A DNA stretch of 64,000 nt from positions 3,906,001-3,970,000 of the forward strand of contig NZ_CP080998.1 of NCBI RefSeq assembly GCF_019645835.1, in the 5' to 3' direction. The notes under the pieces are model-generated. The model worked only from the letters and a program-made list of their open reading frames with translations, did not search any database and had not been told where the DNA came from. This DNA comes from Mycolicibacterium holsaticum DSM 44478 = JCM 12374. GTDB lineage: Bacteria; Actinomycetota; Actinomycetes; Mycobacteriales; Mycobacteriaceae. Shown piece by piece: positions 48,821 to 56,261 of this stretch (position 1 is the stretch's first letter; each line of letters starts with the position of its first letter). The position numbers and the translations under genes are program-made.

Positions 48821-49339
48821 ATGACCGCAACGCTACCCACGACCAGCACGACCATCACGCAGCAGGCGATCGAACAGTTCCTCTACCGCGAGGCGCGTTA
48901 TCTCGACGACCGTGAGTTCGAGAAGTGGCTGGAGTGTTACGCCGACGATGTCGAGTTCTGGATGCCGTCGTGGCGCGACGACGAAAAGCTCTCGGAGAAC
49001 CCGAACACCGAGGTCTCGCTGATCTACTACCCGAACAAGGGCGGGCTCACCGACCGGGTGTTCCGGATTCGAACCGAACGCTCCAGCGCCACCTCGCTAC
49101 CCGAGGCACGCACCAGCCACAACATCACCAACGTGGAGGTCATCGAGCGCCGCGGAGATCTGGTCGATGTCCGGTTCAACTGGCACACCATGTATTTCCG
49201 CTACAACACTGTCGATCCGTATTACGGCACGTCGTTCTACACCATCGACTTCTCCGGCGAGTCACCCTTGATCCGGCGCAAGACGGTGGTCTTGAAGAAC
49301 GACTACATCCATCACGTGATCGACATCTATCACATCTGA
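48821..49339 (+). CDS. Rieske dioxygenase, beta subunit (benzoate/toluate type)
   Basis: A 172-aa small subunit of the BenB/XylY type with a cone-shaped NTF2-like fold (FLYREARYLDDREFEKWLE; DDVEFWMPSW). It stabilises the alpha3beta3 hexamer and has no redox centre. GAGGAGG lies six bases before the ATG. It is ten bases from the alpha gene and about 20 from the reductase fusion. Confidence 0.93.
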   Translation: MTATLPTTSTTITQQAIEQFLYREARYLDDREFEKWLECYADDVEFWMPSWRDDEKLSENPNTEVSLIYYPNKGGLTDRVFRIRTERSSATSLPEARTSHNITNVEVIERRGDLVDVRFNWHTMYFRYNTVDPYYGTSFYTIDFSGESPLIRRKTVVLKNDYIHHVIDIYHI

Positions 49340-49359
49340 AATCACAGCGAGGAAGCCGC

Positions 49360-52041
49360 ATGACGCAGTATCAAGTGGCGCTCGGTTTCGAAGACGGCGT
49401 CACCCGGTTCATCACCTGCCAAGACGACCAGACGGTTGCCGACGCATCGTACCGGGCGCGGATCAACATCCCGCTGGACTGCCGCGACGGGGCCTGCGGA
49501 ACATGTAAGGCGTTCTGCGAGTCCGGCGACTTCGACCCCGGGGTCTACATCGAAGATGCGCTCACCGAAGACGAGTTCGCCCGGGGCTATGTGCTGCCCT
49601 GCGTGATGAAGCCGAAGTCGGATCTGGTGGTTCAGATCGCCAGCACGTCGGAGGTGGCCAAGACCCAGGCCGCGACGTACGTCGGTGAGATCACCGAGCT
49701 CACTCGGCTCTCCCCGACCACCGTCTCGTTCAGCGTGAAGATCCCCAACCGCGACGAACTCGTCTTCCTCCCAGGGCAGTACGTCAACATCGCGGTTCCC
49801 GGTACCGACGAGACGCGGTCGTATTCGTTCAGCAGCGCCCCAGATGACAAGGAGTTGAGCTTCCTGGTGAAGCTGACGCCGAACGGCGTGATGTCGACAT
49901 ACCTCGATCAGCGCGCCAAGGTCGGCGATCAGCTCACCTTCACCGGCCCCAACGGAAGCTTCTTCCTTCGCGAGGGCGACGGGCCCGCACTGCTGCTCGC
50001 CGGCGGCACCGGGCTGGCGCCGATCCTGTCGATACTGCGCAAGTTGCGTTCCCACAGCGGCAGGCGATTGCACCTCATCTACGGCGTCAACACCGACGAC
50101 GACGCGGTCGAATTACAGACCCTCGACCATCTGGCGGGGGAATTGAGCAATTTCACCTGGGACTACTGCGTCGCCGACAAGAACAGCGCCGCGACACACA
50201 AGGGCTATGTCACCGCCCTGATGACCCCGGAGCACCTGCACGAGGGCGACGCCTCGATCTATCTGTGCGGTCCGCCGCCGATGGTCGACGCCGTCCGCGA
50301 ACACGTCGACGCCGGCGGCGTTCAACCGGTCGGCTTCTACTACGAGCGGTTTGCGCTGTCGGGTACCGGCGCGGGTGCGCGGACCGAACCGCCACGCCCC
50401 GAGGTCGAGGTGATCGCGGAGGAGGTGTCGACAGCACCCGTTGCCGAACCGCTGCCCCCCGAACGTCCGGCGCCGCCGGTGGAGGTCGCGGCGGTCCTCG
50501 CCGGCCCGGAAGGCCGTGCGGTGATCGGCCAGACCATATGGCCGTCAAGAGATCTGGCACCGCTCGGTCGTTCAGGCACCGCTGCGTCCCCCGCCGACGA
50601 GGCGACAACGGCTCGCGCGATAATCGGCCAGCCGATCGCACGGGCGGGCAGTGACGGCCCGGTGGATGCGCTCGACGTCGGCGGCCGGCTCATCGAGGCC
50701 GGCGAAGGCAGATCCATTATGGGCCAACAAGTTCTGACCCGAGCTGAGATGGAGCCGTTGGTCAAGCCGCAGTATGTCATCGGCGAGGAACATCCGTCGG
50801 TGCTCACCTCCGACGCCATCTTCGATGCCCGCGAGGCACTCGAGTTGGGTGCGCTCGAGTTGACGATCGGCAGATTGACCTCCCAGCAGTTGACCGGGTA
50901 TCGGCTGGTGGCCGAGGCGACGATGCCGTACGTCCAAGGTGAGCACTTCACCGACGCCGCGGCCTACACCGAGACCAACGCGGTCTTCCACGACTACCTG
51001 TTCCAGATGACGGGCAACGAGCACCTGCTGCAGGCCTACAACAACCTCGGCGTCAAGGGCAGGATGCACGACGTGTTGCGGCACGCCACCTGGTGTCACC
51101 CGCTGTGCGCGCAGGACCACCTCGACATCGTCGCGGCCTTCGAAACCGGGGACCGGGACGCCGCGCGGGCGCTGATCATTGCTCACGCGGATCGGTCGAA
51201 GCAGACGATGCGACGCGCTCTGCAGGAAAGCCGCGCACGCGTACTGCCTGCGTGGTTCAGCCCCGGCCGGTTCGAAGGCAAGACCGTGTTGGTCACCGGC
51301 TCCGCTCAGGGCATCGGGCAGACGGTGGCCCGGCGTATCGCCGCCGAAGGCGGAGAAGTCGCCCTCGTCGACCGGTCGGACCTCGTATACCAAGAGGCCG
51401 AAGCGATCGCGGGGTCGGGATGCCACGCCGTCGGGATCACCGCCGACCTCGAGAGGTGGGAGGGTGCCGAGGCGGCTGTCGAACACGCGGTCAAGGAGCT
51501 GGGCCGCATCGATGTGCTGATCAACAACGTCGGTGGTGCGATCAACTTCAAACCGTTCACCGAGTTCACCGACGCCGAGATCCGCGCCGAGATCACCCGC
51601 TCCCTGCTGACCACGCTGTACGCCTGCCGGGCCGCGCTGCCGGCGATGGTCGCCCAAGGCCACGGCGTGATCGTCAACGTCTCGTCGGCGGCGACCCGTG
51701 GTATCCACCGCATTCCGTACTCGGCGGCCAAGGGGGGAATCAACGCCCTCACCGCATCGCTGGCGATGGAGTACGCCGATTCCGGTATCCGGGTGGTCGG
51801 CACCGCGCCGGGCGGCACGGAGGCCCCGCCGCGCCGGATATCGCGCGGTACACCGGAGCAGCGCAACGCCACCGAACAGGGCTGGTACCAAGGGCACATC
51901 GATCAGACGATCGACTCGTCGCTTCTCAAGCGGTACGGCACCCTGGACGAGCAGGCGGCCGCGATCTGTTTCCTGGCCTCCGACGAGGCGTCCTACGTCA
52001 CCGGAACCGTGCTTCCCGTGGCCGGTGGCGACCAGGGGTAA
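49360..52041 (+). CDS. Triple fusion: BenC/XylZ-like reductase - FCD domain - BenD/XylL-like dihydrodiol dehydrogenase
   Basis: One uninterrupted 893-aa frame. Residues 1-100 are a [2Fe-2S] ferredoxin (C41, C46, C49, C81). Residues 105-335 are the FAD/NAD reductase (RSYSFSSAP; LLAGGTGLAP; YLCGPPPMVDA), as in BenC. Residues 336-480 are a Pro/Ala-rich linker with three copies of an R-x-[IV]-[IM]-G-Q motif. Residues about 485-625 are an FCD domain, the effector half of GntR regulators, with H544, H587 and H609 placed like its metal ligands; no HTH is present. Residues 636-893 are a short-chain dehydrogenase (TGSAQGIG 646-653, INNVGG, S775/S776, Y787, K791). The protein would carry electrons to the oxygenase and oxidise the resulting cis-diol to catechol. 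Proteobacterial BenC is about 340 aa and BenD a separate gene. Confidence 0.93.
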   Translation: MTQYQVALGFEDGVTRFITCQDDQTVADASYRARINIPLDCRDGACGTCKAFCESGDFDPGVYIEDALTEDEFARGYVLPCVMKPKSDLVVQIASTSEVAKTQAATYVGEITELTRLSPTTVSFSVKIPNRDELVFLPGQYVNIAVPGTDETRSYSFSSAPDDKELSFLVKLTPNGVMSTYLDQRAKVGDQLTFTGPNGSFFLREGDGPALLLAGGTGLAPILSILRKLRSHSGRRLHLIYGVNTDDDAVELQTLDHLAGELSNFTWDYCVADKNSAATHKGYVTALMTPEHLHEGDASIYLCGPPPMVDAVREHVDAGGVQPVGFYYERFALSGTGAGARTEPPRPEVEVIAEEVSTAPVAEPLPPERPAPPVEVAAVLAGPEGRAVIGQTIWPSRDLAPLGRSGTAASPADEATTARAIIGQPIARAGSDGPVDALDVGGRLIEAGEGRSIMGQQVLTRAEMEPLVKPQYVIGEEHPSVLTSDAIFDAREALELGALELTIGRLTSQQLTGYRLVAEATMPYVQGEHFTDAAAYTETNAVFHDYLFQMTGNEHLLQAYNNLGVKGRMHDVLRHATWCHPLCAQDHLDIVAAFETGDRDAARALIIAHADRSKQTMRRALQESRARVLPAWFSPGRFEGKTVLVTGSAQGIGQTVARRIAAEGGEVALVDRSDLVYQEAEAIAGSGCHAVGITADLERWEGAEAAVEHAVKELGRIDVLINNVGGAINFKPFTEFTDAEIRAEITRSLLTTLYACRAALPAMVAQGHGVIVNVSSAATRGIHRIPYSAAKGGINALTASLAMEYADSGIRVVGTAPGGTEAPPRRISRGTPEQRNATEQGWYQGHIDQTIDSSLLKRYGTLDEQAAAICFLASDEASYVTGTVLPVAGGDQG

Positions 52042-52059
52042 CCCACCGGCGCCGCCGGG

Positions 52060-52248
52060 GAAGCGCAACCTCGCGAACGCGATCGCCTACGCCGGCGTGC
52101 CCATCGGCAGCCTGTGCTGGCCGCCATCGCCGCGATCGGGCTCTTGTTGACCCTGCTGGTGCCCAAGAGCGGTAAGCGGGAGGTGACCACCATCAAGATC
52201 GAGCCGGCGCAACCGCAGGAACCGGTCGAGACCGGGGCCGGCCGATGA
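52060..52248 (+). pseudogene. Remnant of a major-facilitator-type transporter
   Basis: Directly after the fusion gene, one frame reads LANAIAYAGVPIGSL, a transporter-like membrane segment. After a frame change at about 52110 another frame reads VLAAIAAIGLLLTLLVPKS and a hydrophilic tail to a TGA at 52246-52248. Together they look like pieces of an aromatic-acid/H+ symporter reduced by internal deletion. An intact transporter would be expected at this operon position. Too little remains to name the family firmly. Confidence 0.5.
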
Positions 52249-52279
52249 CCGCGAGTACCGTTGGGACAGGAGCTGATTG

Positions 52280-52557
52280 ATGCTTTACGACACGATCGTC
52301 TGCGTGGTCGACTCGGCGGGCAACGAACTGACCCAGGGCCGGGTCAGCGAGTTCGGCCGGCTCACCGGCACCACGCTGCACGTGATCTACCTTGCGCCTG
52401 AGTTCTTGACGCCCGGCGAGGTGATGGCCACTCGCACGGTGCCCGTCGCGGGCACCGACGTCGCATCGATCCCGAACACGTGCGTCAGCTCCAGGAATAC
52501 CTCGGCCGTGCCCTCGCCAACGGGATCGCGGTCCTCATCGCACGTTCGACCGCCTGA
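52280..52557 (+). pseudogene. Universal-stress-protein-like gene with a one-base frameshift
   Basis: The frame begins MLYDTIVCVVDSAGNE after AGGAG and reads like the start of a UspA fold up to VPVAGTDVAS near 52465. Restoring one base there brings in PEHVRQLQEYLGRALANG and a natural stop at 52555-52557, just before the next gene's ribosome site. Without the correction the frame drifts through noncoding sequence to 52960. A real one-base deletion or a sequencing error would both explain it. Confidence 0.6.
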
Positions 52558-52580
52558 AACCAACGCGAGGAGGGATACCC

Positions 52581-53297
52581 ATGTTCAAGACCGCTGCCCA
52601 TCTGCCCGGCGATCTGAACCGCCTCGGCCGCGAAACCGACATGTTGTTGGCCACCGTCGACAGTTTCGCCGACGAGGAGTTCGCCGTGCCGTCCAAGCGC
52701 GACGGCTGGACACGCGCCCATGTGGTCGCGCACCTCGCCGCAGGCGCCGACGCCATGAGCAACTTGATCGCTTGGAGCACAACCGGAGTCGAGACGCCGG
52801 CCTATGCGTCACGCGCCGCGCGCGACGCGGGCATCGACGCCCTGGCCGCAAAGCCGCCGGCCGAGTTGAAGGCCGCCCTGCACACCGCGGCAAAGAATTT
52901 CGCCCAACGAGCCGCAGCCCTGGCGCACGACGTCAAGGTCCAGACGGTCACGACAAGTGACGGCACCGCGATCACCCCGTACGCGCTGCCGACCTGGCGC
53001 ATCGCGGAGGTCGTCGTCCACCACGACGACCTCGACACCGTGTGGGGACTCGAAGAGGCCGATATCGATGCGCTGGAGGACAGCCTGGAGGTCGTCGTCG
53101 AGCGGGCGTCGACGATGGCGGATTTTCCCGGCCTGACGATCGAGACCGACGAGCGTGACAGCTATGTGATCGGTGACGGCGCCACGACGGTGAAAGGTGG
53201 CCGCGACGCGGTGATCGGTTGGCTGGCCAGCGGGTCGACCGACGGCCTGCGCCACCAGCACGAACTGCCCGAATTGCCACCCCGGCCGCTGTGCTGA
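52581..53297 (+). CDS. Mycothiol-dependent maleylpyruvate isomerase-family protein
   Basis: A 238-aa DinB/YfiT-like protein with an N-terminal metal-binding four-helix bundle (DGWTRAHVVAHLA with H47/H51, and VVVHHDDLD) and a C-terminal mycothiol-type domain. In actinobacteria such enzymes isomerise maleylpyruvate in the gentisate pathway, but the family is broad. GAGGAGGG precedes the ATG. No gentisate dioxygenase is nearby, so the substrate here is uncertain. Confidence 0.85.
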   Translation: MFKTAAHLPGDLNRLGRETDMLLATVDSFADEEFAVPSKRDGWTRAHVVAHLAAGADAMSNLIAWSTTGVETPAYASRAARDAGIDALAAKPPAELKAALHTAAKNFAQRAAALAHDVKVQTVTTSDGTAITPYALPTWRIAEVVVHHDDLDTVWGLEEADIDALEDSLEVVVERASTMADFPGLTIETDERDSYVIGDGATTVKGGRDAVIGWLASGSTDGLRHQHELPELPPRPLC

Positions 53298-53325
53298 GCG
53301 CCCCGGCAAACCGCCTGCTCAGCAC
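53291..53325 (+). terminator. Hairpin overlapping the isomerase stop codon
   Basis: Arms 53291-53299 and 53317-53325 form a perfect 9-bp stem with a 17-base loop, and the gene's TGA lies in the left arm. No U-tract follows. It probably ends the isomerase transcript. Confidence 0.5.
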
Positions 53326-53327
53326 GG

Positions 53328-53347
53328 GTTGTGACCGCGTTCACAAC
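53328..53347. promoter_or_regulatory. Perfect palindrome, candidate operator
   Basis: GTTGTGA (53328-53334) and TCACAAC (53341-53347) are exact inverted copies with a 6-bp spacer, about 100 bp upstream of the hydroxybutyryl-CoA dehydrogenase start. The size and symmetry suit a TetR- or GntR-type regulator site. No regulator can be assigned. Confidence 0.4.
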
Positions 53348-53448
53348 TCACTGGGTGGAAAGAACTGCCCCCAGCGCGCGGTTACCATGACGATCGATCG
53401 GGGCACCGGCGCAGCTGCCGGACCAATGCCTCTGCGAAGGGAGCGAAC

Positions 53449-54303
53449 GTGGAGAAAGCCGTAGGGATCGTCGGCGGCGGCATCATGGGATGCGGTATCG
53501 CGGAGGTGGCGGCGCGCAGCGGATGCGATGTGGTGCTGCGCGAGGTCAACCAGGAGCTCGTCGAGGCCGCCAAGCGCAAACTCGAGGGCTCGCTGGACCG
53601 GGCGGTGAGCAAGGCGAAGCTCACCCAGGCCGCACGCGACGAGATCCGGGGCCGCGTGCGCTTCACCGACCGGATTGTCGAGCTGGCCGACCGCGATCTG
53701 GTGATCGAGGCGGTCGTCGAAGACCTCGCGGTCAAGACCGAGATCTTCGATCTCCTCGGCAGGGTGGTGCGGCCGGACACGCTGCTGTCCAGCAACACCT
53801 CATCCATTCCGATCATGCAGCTTGCGGCCGCCACGGATCGCCCGGAACGCGTCGTCGGGCTGCACTTCTTCAATCCGGCGCCGGTGATGCCGCTGGTCGA
53901 GATCATTCCGTGCGAGCTCACCTCAGAGGAAACGGTCAGCCGCGCAATTGAATTCGCGTCTGACCAGTTGGGTAAGACGACCATCACCGCCAAGGACCGG
54001 GCGGGGTTCGTCGTCAACGCACTGCTGATCCCGTACCTGCTGTCGGCGATCCGGATGGCAGATGCCGGTCTGGCCAAACCCGAGGACATCGACATCGCGA
54101 TGGTGGGCGGTTGCAACCATCCGATGGGTCCGCTGGCGCTGACAGATCTCATCGGGCTGGACACCACGATGGCGGTCGCCGAGTCGATGTACGCCGAAAC
54201 CAAGGAGCAGTTGTATGCCCCGCCGGCGCTGCTGCTGCGCAAGGTGGAGGCCGGTGAACTGGGCCGTAAGAGCGGACGCGGGTTCTTCACCTACTCGAAA
54301 TAG
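53449..54303 (+). CDS. 3-Hydroxybutyryl-CoA dehydrogenase (FadB2-like)
   Basis: A 284-aa NAD(P)-dependent dehydrogenase that interconverts (S)-3-hydroxybutyryl-CoA and acetoacetyl-CoA. The Rossmann motif is GIVGGGIMGCGI, the SSNTSSIP loop is present, the catalytic His lies in LHFFNPAPVMPL, and the C-terminal dimer domain contains NHPMGPLALTDLIGLD. The start is GTG at 53449 after GGGAGCG. It differs clearly from the FadB2 sequence I remember from M. tuberculosis, so it may be a pathway-specific paralogue. Confidence 0.93.
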   Translation: MEKAVGIVGGGIMGCGIAEVAARSGCDVVLREVNQELVEAAKRKLEGSLDRAVSKAKLTQAARDEIRGRVRFTDRIVELADRDLVIEAVVEDLAVKTEIFDLLGRVVRPDTLLSSNTSSIPIMQLAAATDRPERVVGLHFFNPAPVMPLVEIIPCELTSEETVSRAIEFASDQLGKTTITAKDRAGFVVNALLIPYLLSAIRMADAGLAKPEDIDIAMVGGCNHPMGPLALTDLIGLDTTMAVAESMYAETKEQLYAPPALLLRKVEAGELGRKSGRGFFTYSK

Positions 54304-54393
54304 CGGCCCGGCAGCGCCGTCGATACGCCCACAGCTAACGACACAGCGTCACCCCCTGCGGAAAAACTGGCTCCGACCTGGCACAATGATTTA

Positions 54394-54795
54394 ATGGCCG
54401 AAAGTGAACCGGCGGCAAGTCAGAAGGACCCCTGGCAGCAGCAGCGCGACACACTCGGCAGCTTCATCCGCATGCAGCGTCAACTGGCCCAGCTGTCGCT
54501 GCGCGAGATGGCCTCGATGACCGAGGTGTCCAACGCCTACCTCAGTCAGATCGAGCGGGGCCTGCATCAACCGTCGCTGAAGGTGATGCAGTCAATCGCC
54601 AAGGCGCTCGGAATACCCGCCGCGGACCTGCTGCGCGAAGCCGGGGTCAGCACCGAGGAGGCGGACTCCGCGGCGACGCGCGCGGATGACCCCGCCGTCG
54701 ACACCGAACGGGTGATCAAGACCGATCCCCGGCTTACCCAGGCGCAACGGGAGGCGCTCCTGGGTGTGTACCGCAGCTTCCTTGCCGAGAACTGA
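54394..54795 (+). CDS. Xre-family helix-turn-helix regulator (Rv0474-like)
   Basis: A 133-aa protein with a Cro/C1-type HTH at about residues 20-80 (FIRMQRQLAQLSLREMAS; VSNAYLSQIERG) and an acidic C-terminal helix ending in LTQAQREALLGVYRSFL. It resembles the small Xre regulator found near fadB2 and hbhA in M. tuberculosis. Here it lies between a fadB2-like gene and a hydrolase. Its target is unknown; nearby promoters are the obvious candidates. Confidence 0.9.
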   Translation: MAESEPAASQKDPWQQQRDTLGSFIRMQRQLAQLSLREMASMTEVSNAYLSQIERGLHQPSLKVMQSIAKALGIPAADLLREAGVSTEEADSAATRADDPAVDTERVIKTDPRLTQAQREALLGVYRSFLAEN

Positions 54796-54799
54796 CACC

Positions 54800-55654
54800 G
54801 TGGGACACAACGCGATCGTCGCGCGCCAGGACATCTTGGCGTTGCCGAACGGCAGGTCGGTGGCCTACCGGGACTTCCCCGGGCCCGCCGGCGCCGAGAC
54901 GATCGTGCTGCTGCACGGCATCGGCATGACCGCGGATCTCAACTGGGGCGGATCGTTCGCCGCGCTGCGTCGACGGTTCCGGGTGATCGCGCCGGACCTG
55001 CCGGGGCACGGCCGAAGCGTTTGCGACTCACCGTCGTTCGCGCTGGAGGACTGCGCGGACGACGTGGTGGCCCTCGCCAATGCGCTGGGCGTCGGTCGGT
55101 TCATCGTCACCGGATACTCGATGGGCGGCCTGGTCGCGCAACTGGTGTGGCGTCGGCACCCCGAGCGTGCCGCCCGGCTGGTGCTGTGCGCCAGCTCGCG
55201 TAACTTCCTCGGTACCCCTGCAGAGCGGGTGGCATCGATGTTCGCGCCGGTGCTGACGGCCGCGGTCCGGCTGAACCCGCTGTTGGGCGGGCTGGGCGCA
55301 GGCGTCATGAACGCCGGGCTGGTCAACGACCTGGACGGCGAGCACCGTCAGTACGCGCTGACCGAGATGAACCGCACCAGCATGACCACCGTCGCCGCGG
55401 CGTTGGTGGCGGTGTCCAACTTCACCTCCCATGACTGGATCGGTGAGGTCGACGTCCCGGTGACCGTGCTGGTGACCACGCGTGACACGGTCGTCCCGCC
55501 GGCTCGACAGCGCAGGCTGGCCGCAGCCATCCCCCACGCGCGCACCGTCATGGTCGACGGCGACCACACGGTGTGCATCAGCGATCCGGACCGGTTCAAC
55601 GCCAAGCTGCTCGAAGCCTGCGACAACCCGACCAGGGTCCACGGCCTGACCTGA
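54800..55654 (+). CDS. Alpha/beta hydrolase
   Basis: A 284-aa alpha/beta-fold hydrolase with oxyanion motif LLHGIGMT, nucleophile elbow GYSMGGL, an acid in TTRDTVVPP and a histidine in DGDHTVCIS. The GTG at 54800 is chosen, four bases after the Xre stop; the frame is open from 54764. The substrate is unknown. It is distinct in sequence from the XylF-like hydrolase in the next operon. Confidence 0.88.
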   Translation: MGHNAIVARQDILALPNGRSVAYRDFPGPAGAETIVLLHGIGMTADLNWGGSFAALRRRFRVIAPDLPGHGRSVCDSPSFALEDCADDVVALANALGVGRFIVTGYSMGGLVAQLVWRRHPERAARLVLCASSRNFLGTPAERVASMFAPVLTAAVRLNPLLGGLGAGVMNAGLVNDLDGEHRQYALTEMNRTSMTTVAAALVAVSNFTSHDWIGEVDVPVTVLVTTRDTVVPPARQRRLAAAIPHARTVMVDGDHTVCISDPDRFNAKLLEACDNPTRVHGLT

Positions 55655-55676
55655 ACGGCCGTTGCCGAGGCGGTTC

Positions 55677-56258
55677 TCAGTCGTTGGACGCGCTACGCCG
55701 CGGGCCGTACAGCCAACCTTCGAGCAGCCGCGCGATGCGCGGTTGCACCAGCCAGGTCATCAGCGCCGTGGTGCCGATCACGATGACCGCGATCCGCGGG
55801 ATCAACCACACGCCGGTGCTTGCCGGAGGCAGCAGCACGCTCAGACACAGCTGCAACACGAAGATGACCGCGGCCGAGACGACGAACATCTTCCAGCGCG
55901 GCGGCGCGGGCGCGGTGCGGCCGGGTAACTCGAACCACGTCTCCAGCCCGCTGACGCGATGGACATTGGCCGTGGACATCACCTGCTCGCCGTTGGCGAG
56001 CAGTTTGGTTCTCGTCGGCGAATTCTCCCAATCTGCAAGGGATGTCGCCGCGTCGAACCGGTAGACCACATGCCAATCGTCGCCGACGTGTCCGGGCCGC
56101 AGCAGGCCGGCGCCCAGGAAGCCGGGGAACTCCGACGCCGCTCTGGTCAGCTCTTCGGCCCAGTCCTCGAATTCGATCTCCTTGCCCGGGTGCACACGCC
56201 GAGCGACCATCACCGTGACGGGTCCGCTGGTGGCGACGCTGTCGGCCGCTTCGCTCAT
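55677..56258 (-). CDS. Antibiotic-biosynthesis-monooxygenase (ABM) domain fused to two membrane helices
   Basis: A 193-aa protein. Residues 10-110 are a dimeric alpha/beta-barrel ABM domain (VMVARRVHPGKEIEFEDWAEE; FPGFLGAGLLRP). Residues 120-175 are two membrane helices (MFVVSAAVIFVLQLCLSVLL; AVIVIGTTALMTWLVQP). ABM domains include cofactor-free quinone-forming monooxygenases, but membrane-anchored forms lack proven function. It starts three bases after the E2 stop, so it is the last gene of the MaoC/oxoacid dehydrogenase operon. Confidence 0.88.
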   Translation of the reverse strand: MSEAADSVATSGPVTVMVARRVHPGKEIEFEDWAEELTRAASEFPGFLGAGLLRPGHVGDDWHVVYRFDAATSLADWENSPTRTKLLANGEQVMSTANVHRVSGLETWFELPGRTAPAPPRWKMFVVSAAVIFVLQLCLSVLLPPASTGVWLIPRIAVIVIGTTALMTWLVQPRIARLLEGWLYGPRRSASND

Positions 56259-56261
56259 CGC

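Noticed and set aside
50810..51235. FCD segment as evidence of a separate GntR regulator gene
   Set aside because: There is no helix-turn-helix, no start codon context and no break in the frame; it is an internal domain of the fusion.
50485..52068. Long minus-strand frames opposite the triple-fusion gene
   Set aside because: No family resemblance; the sense strand has three intact enzyme modules with correct active-site spacing.
52581..53297. A gentisate pathway in this window
   Set aside because: Only the isomerase-family gene is present; no gentisate dioxygenase or fumarylpyruvate hydrolase is visible.
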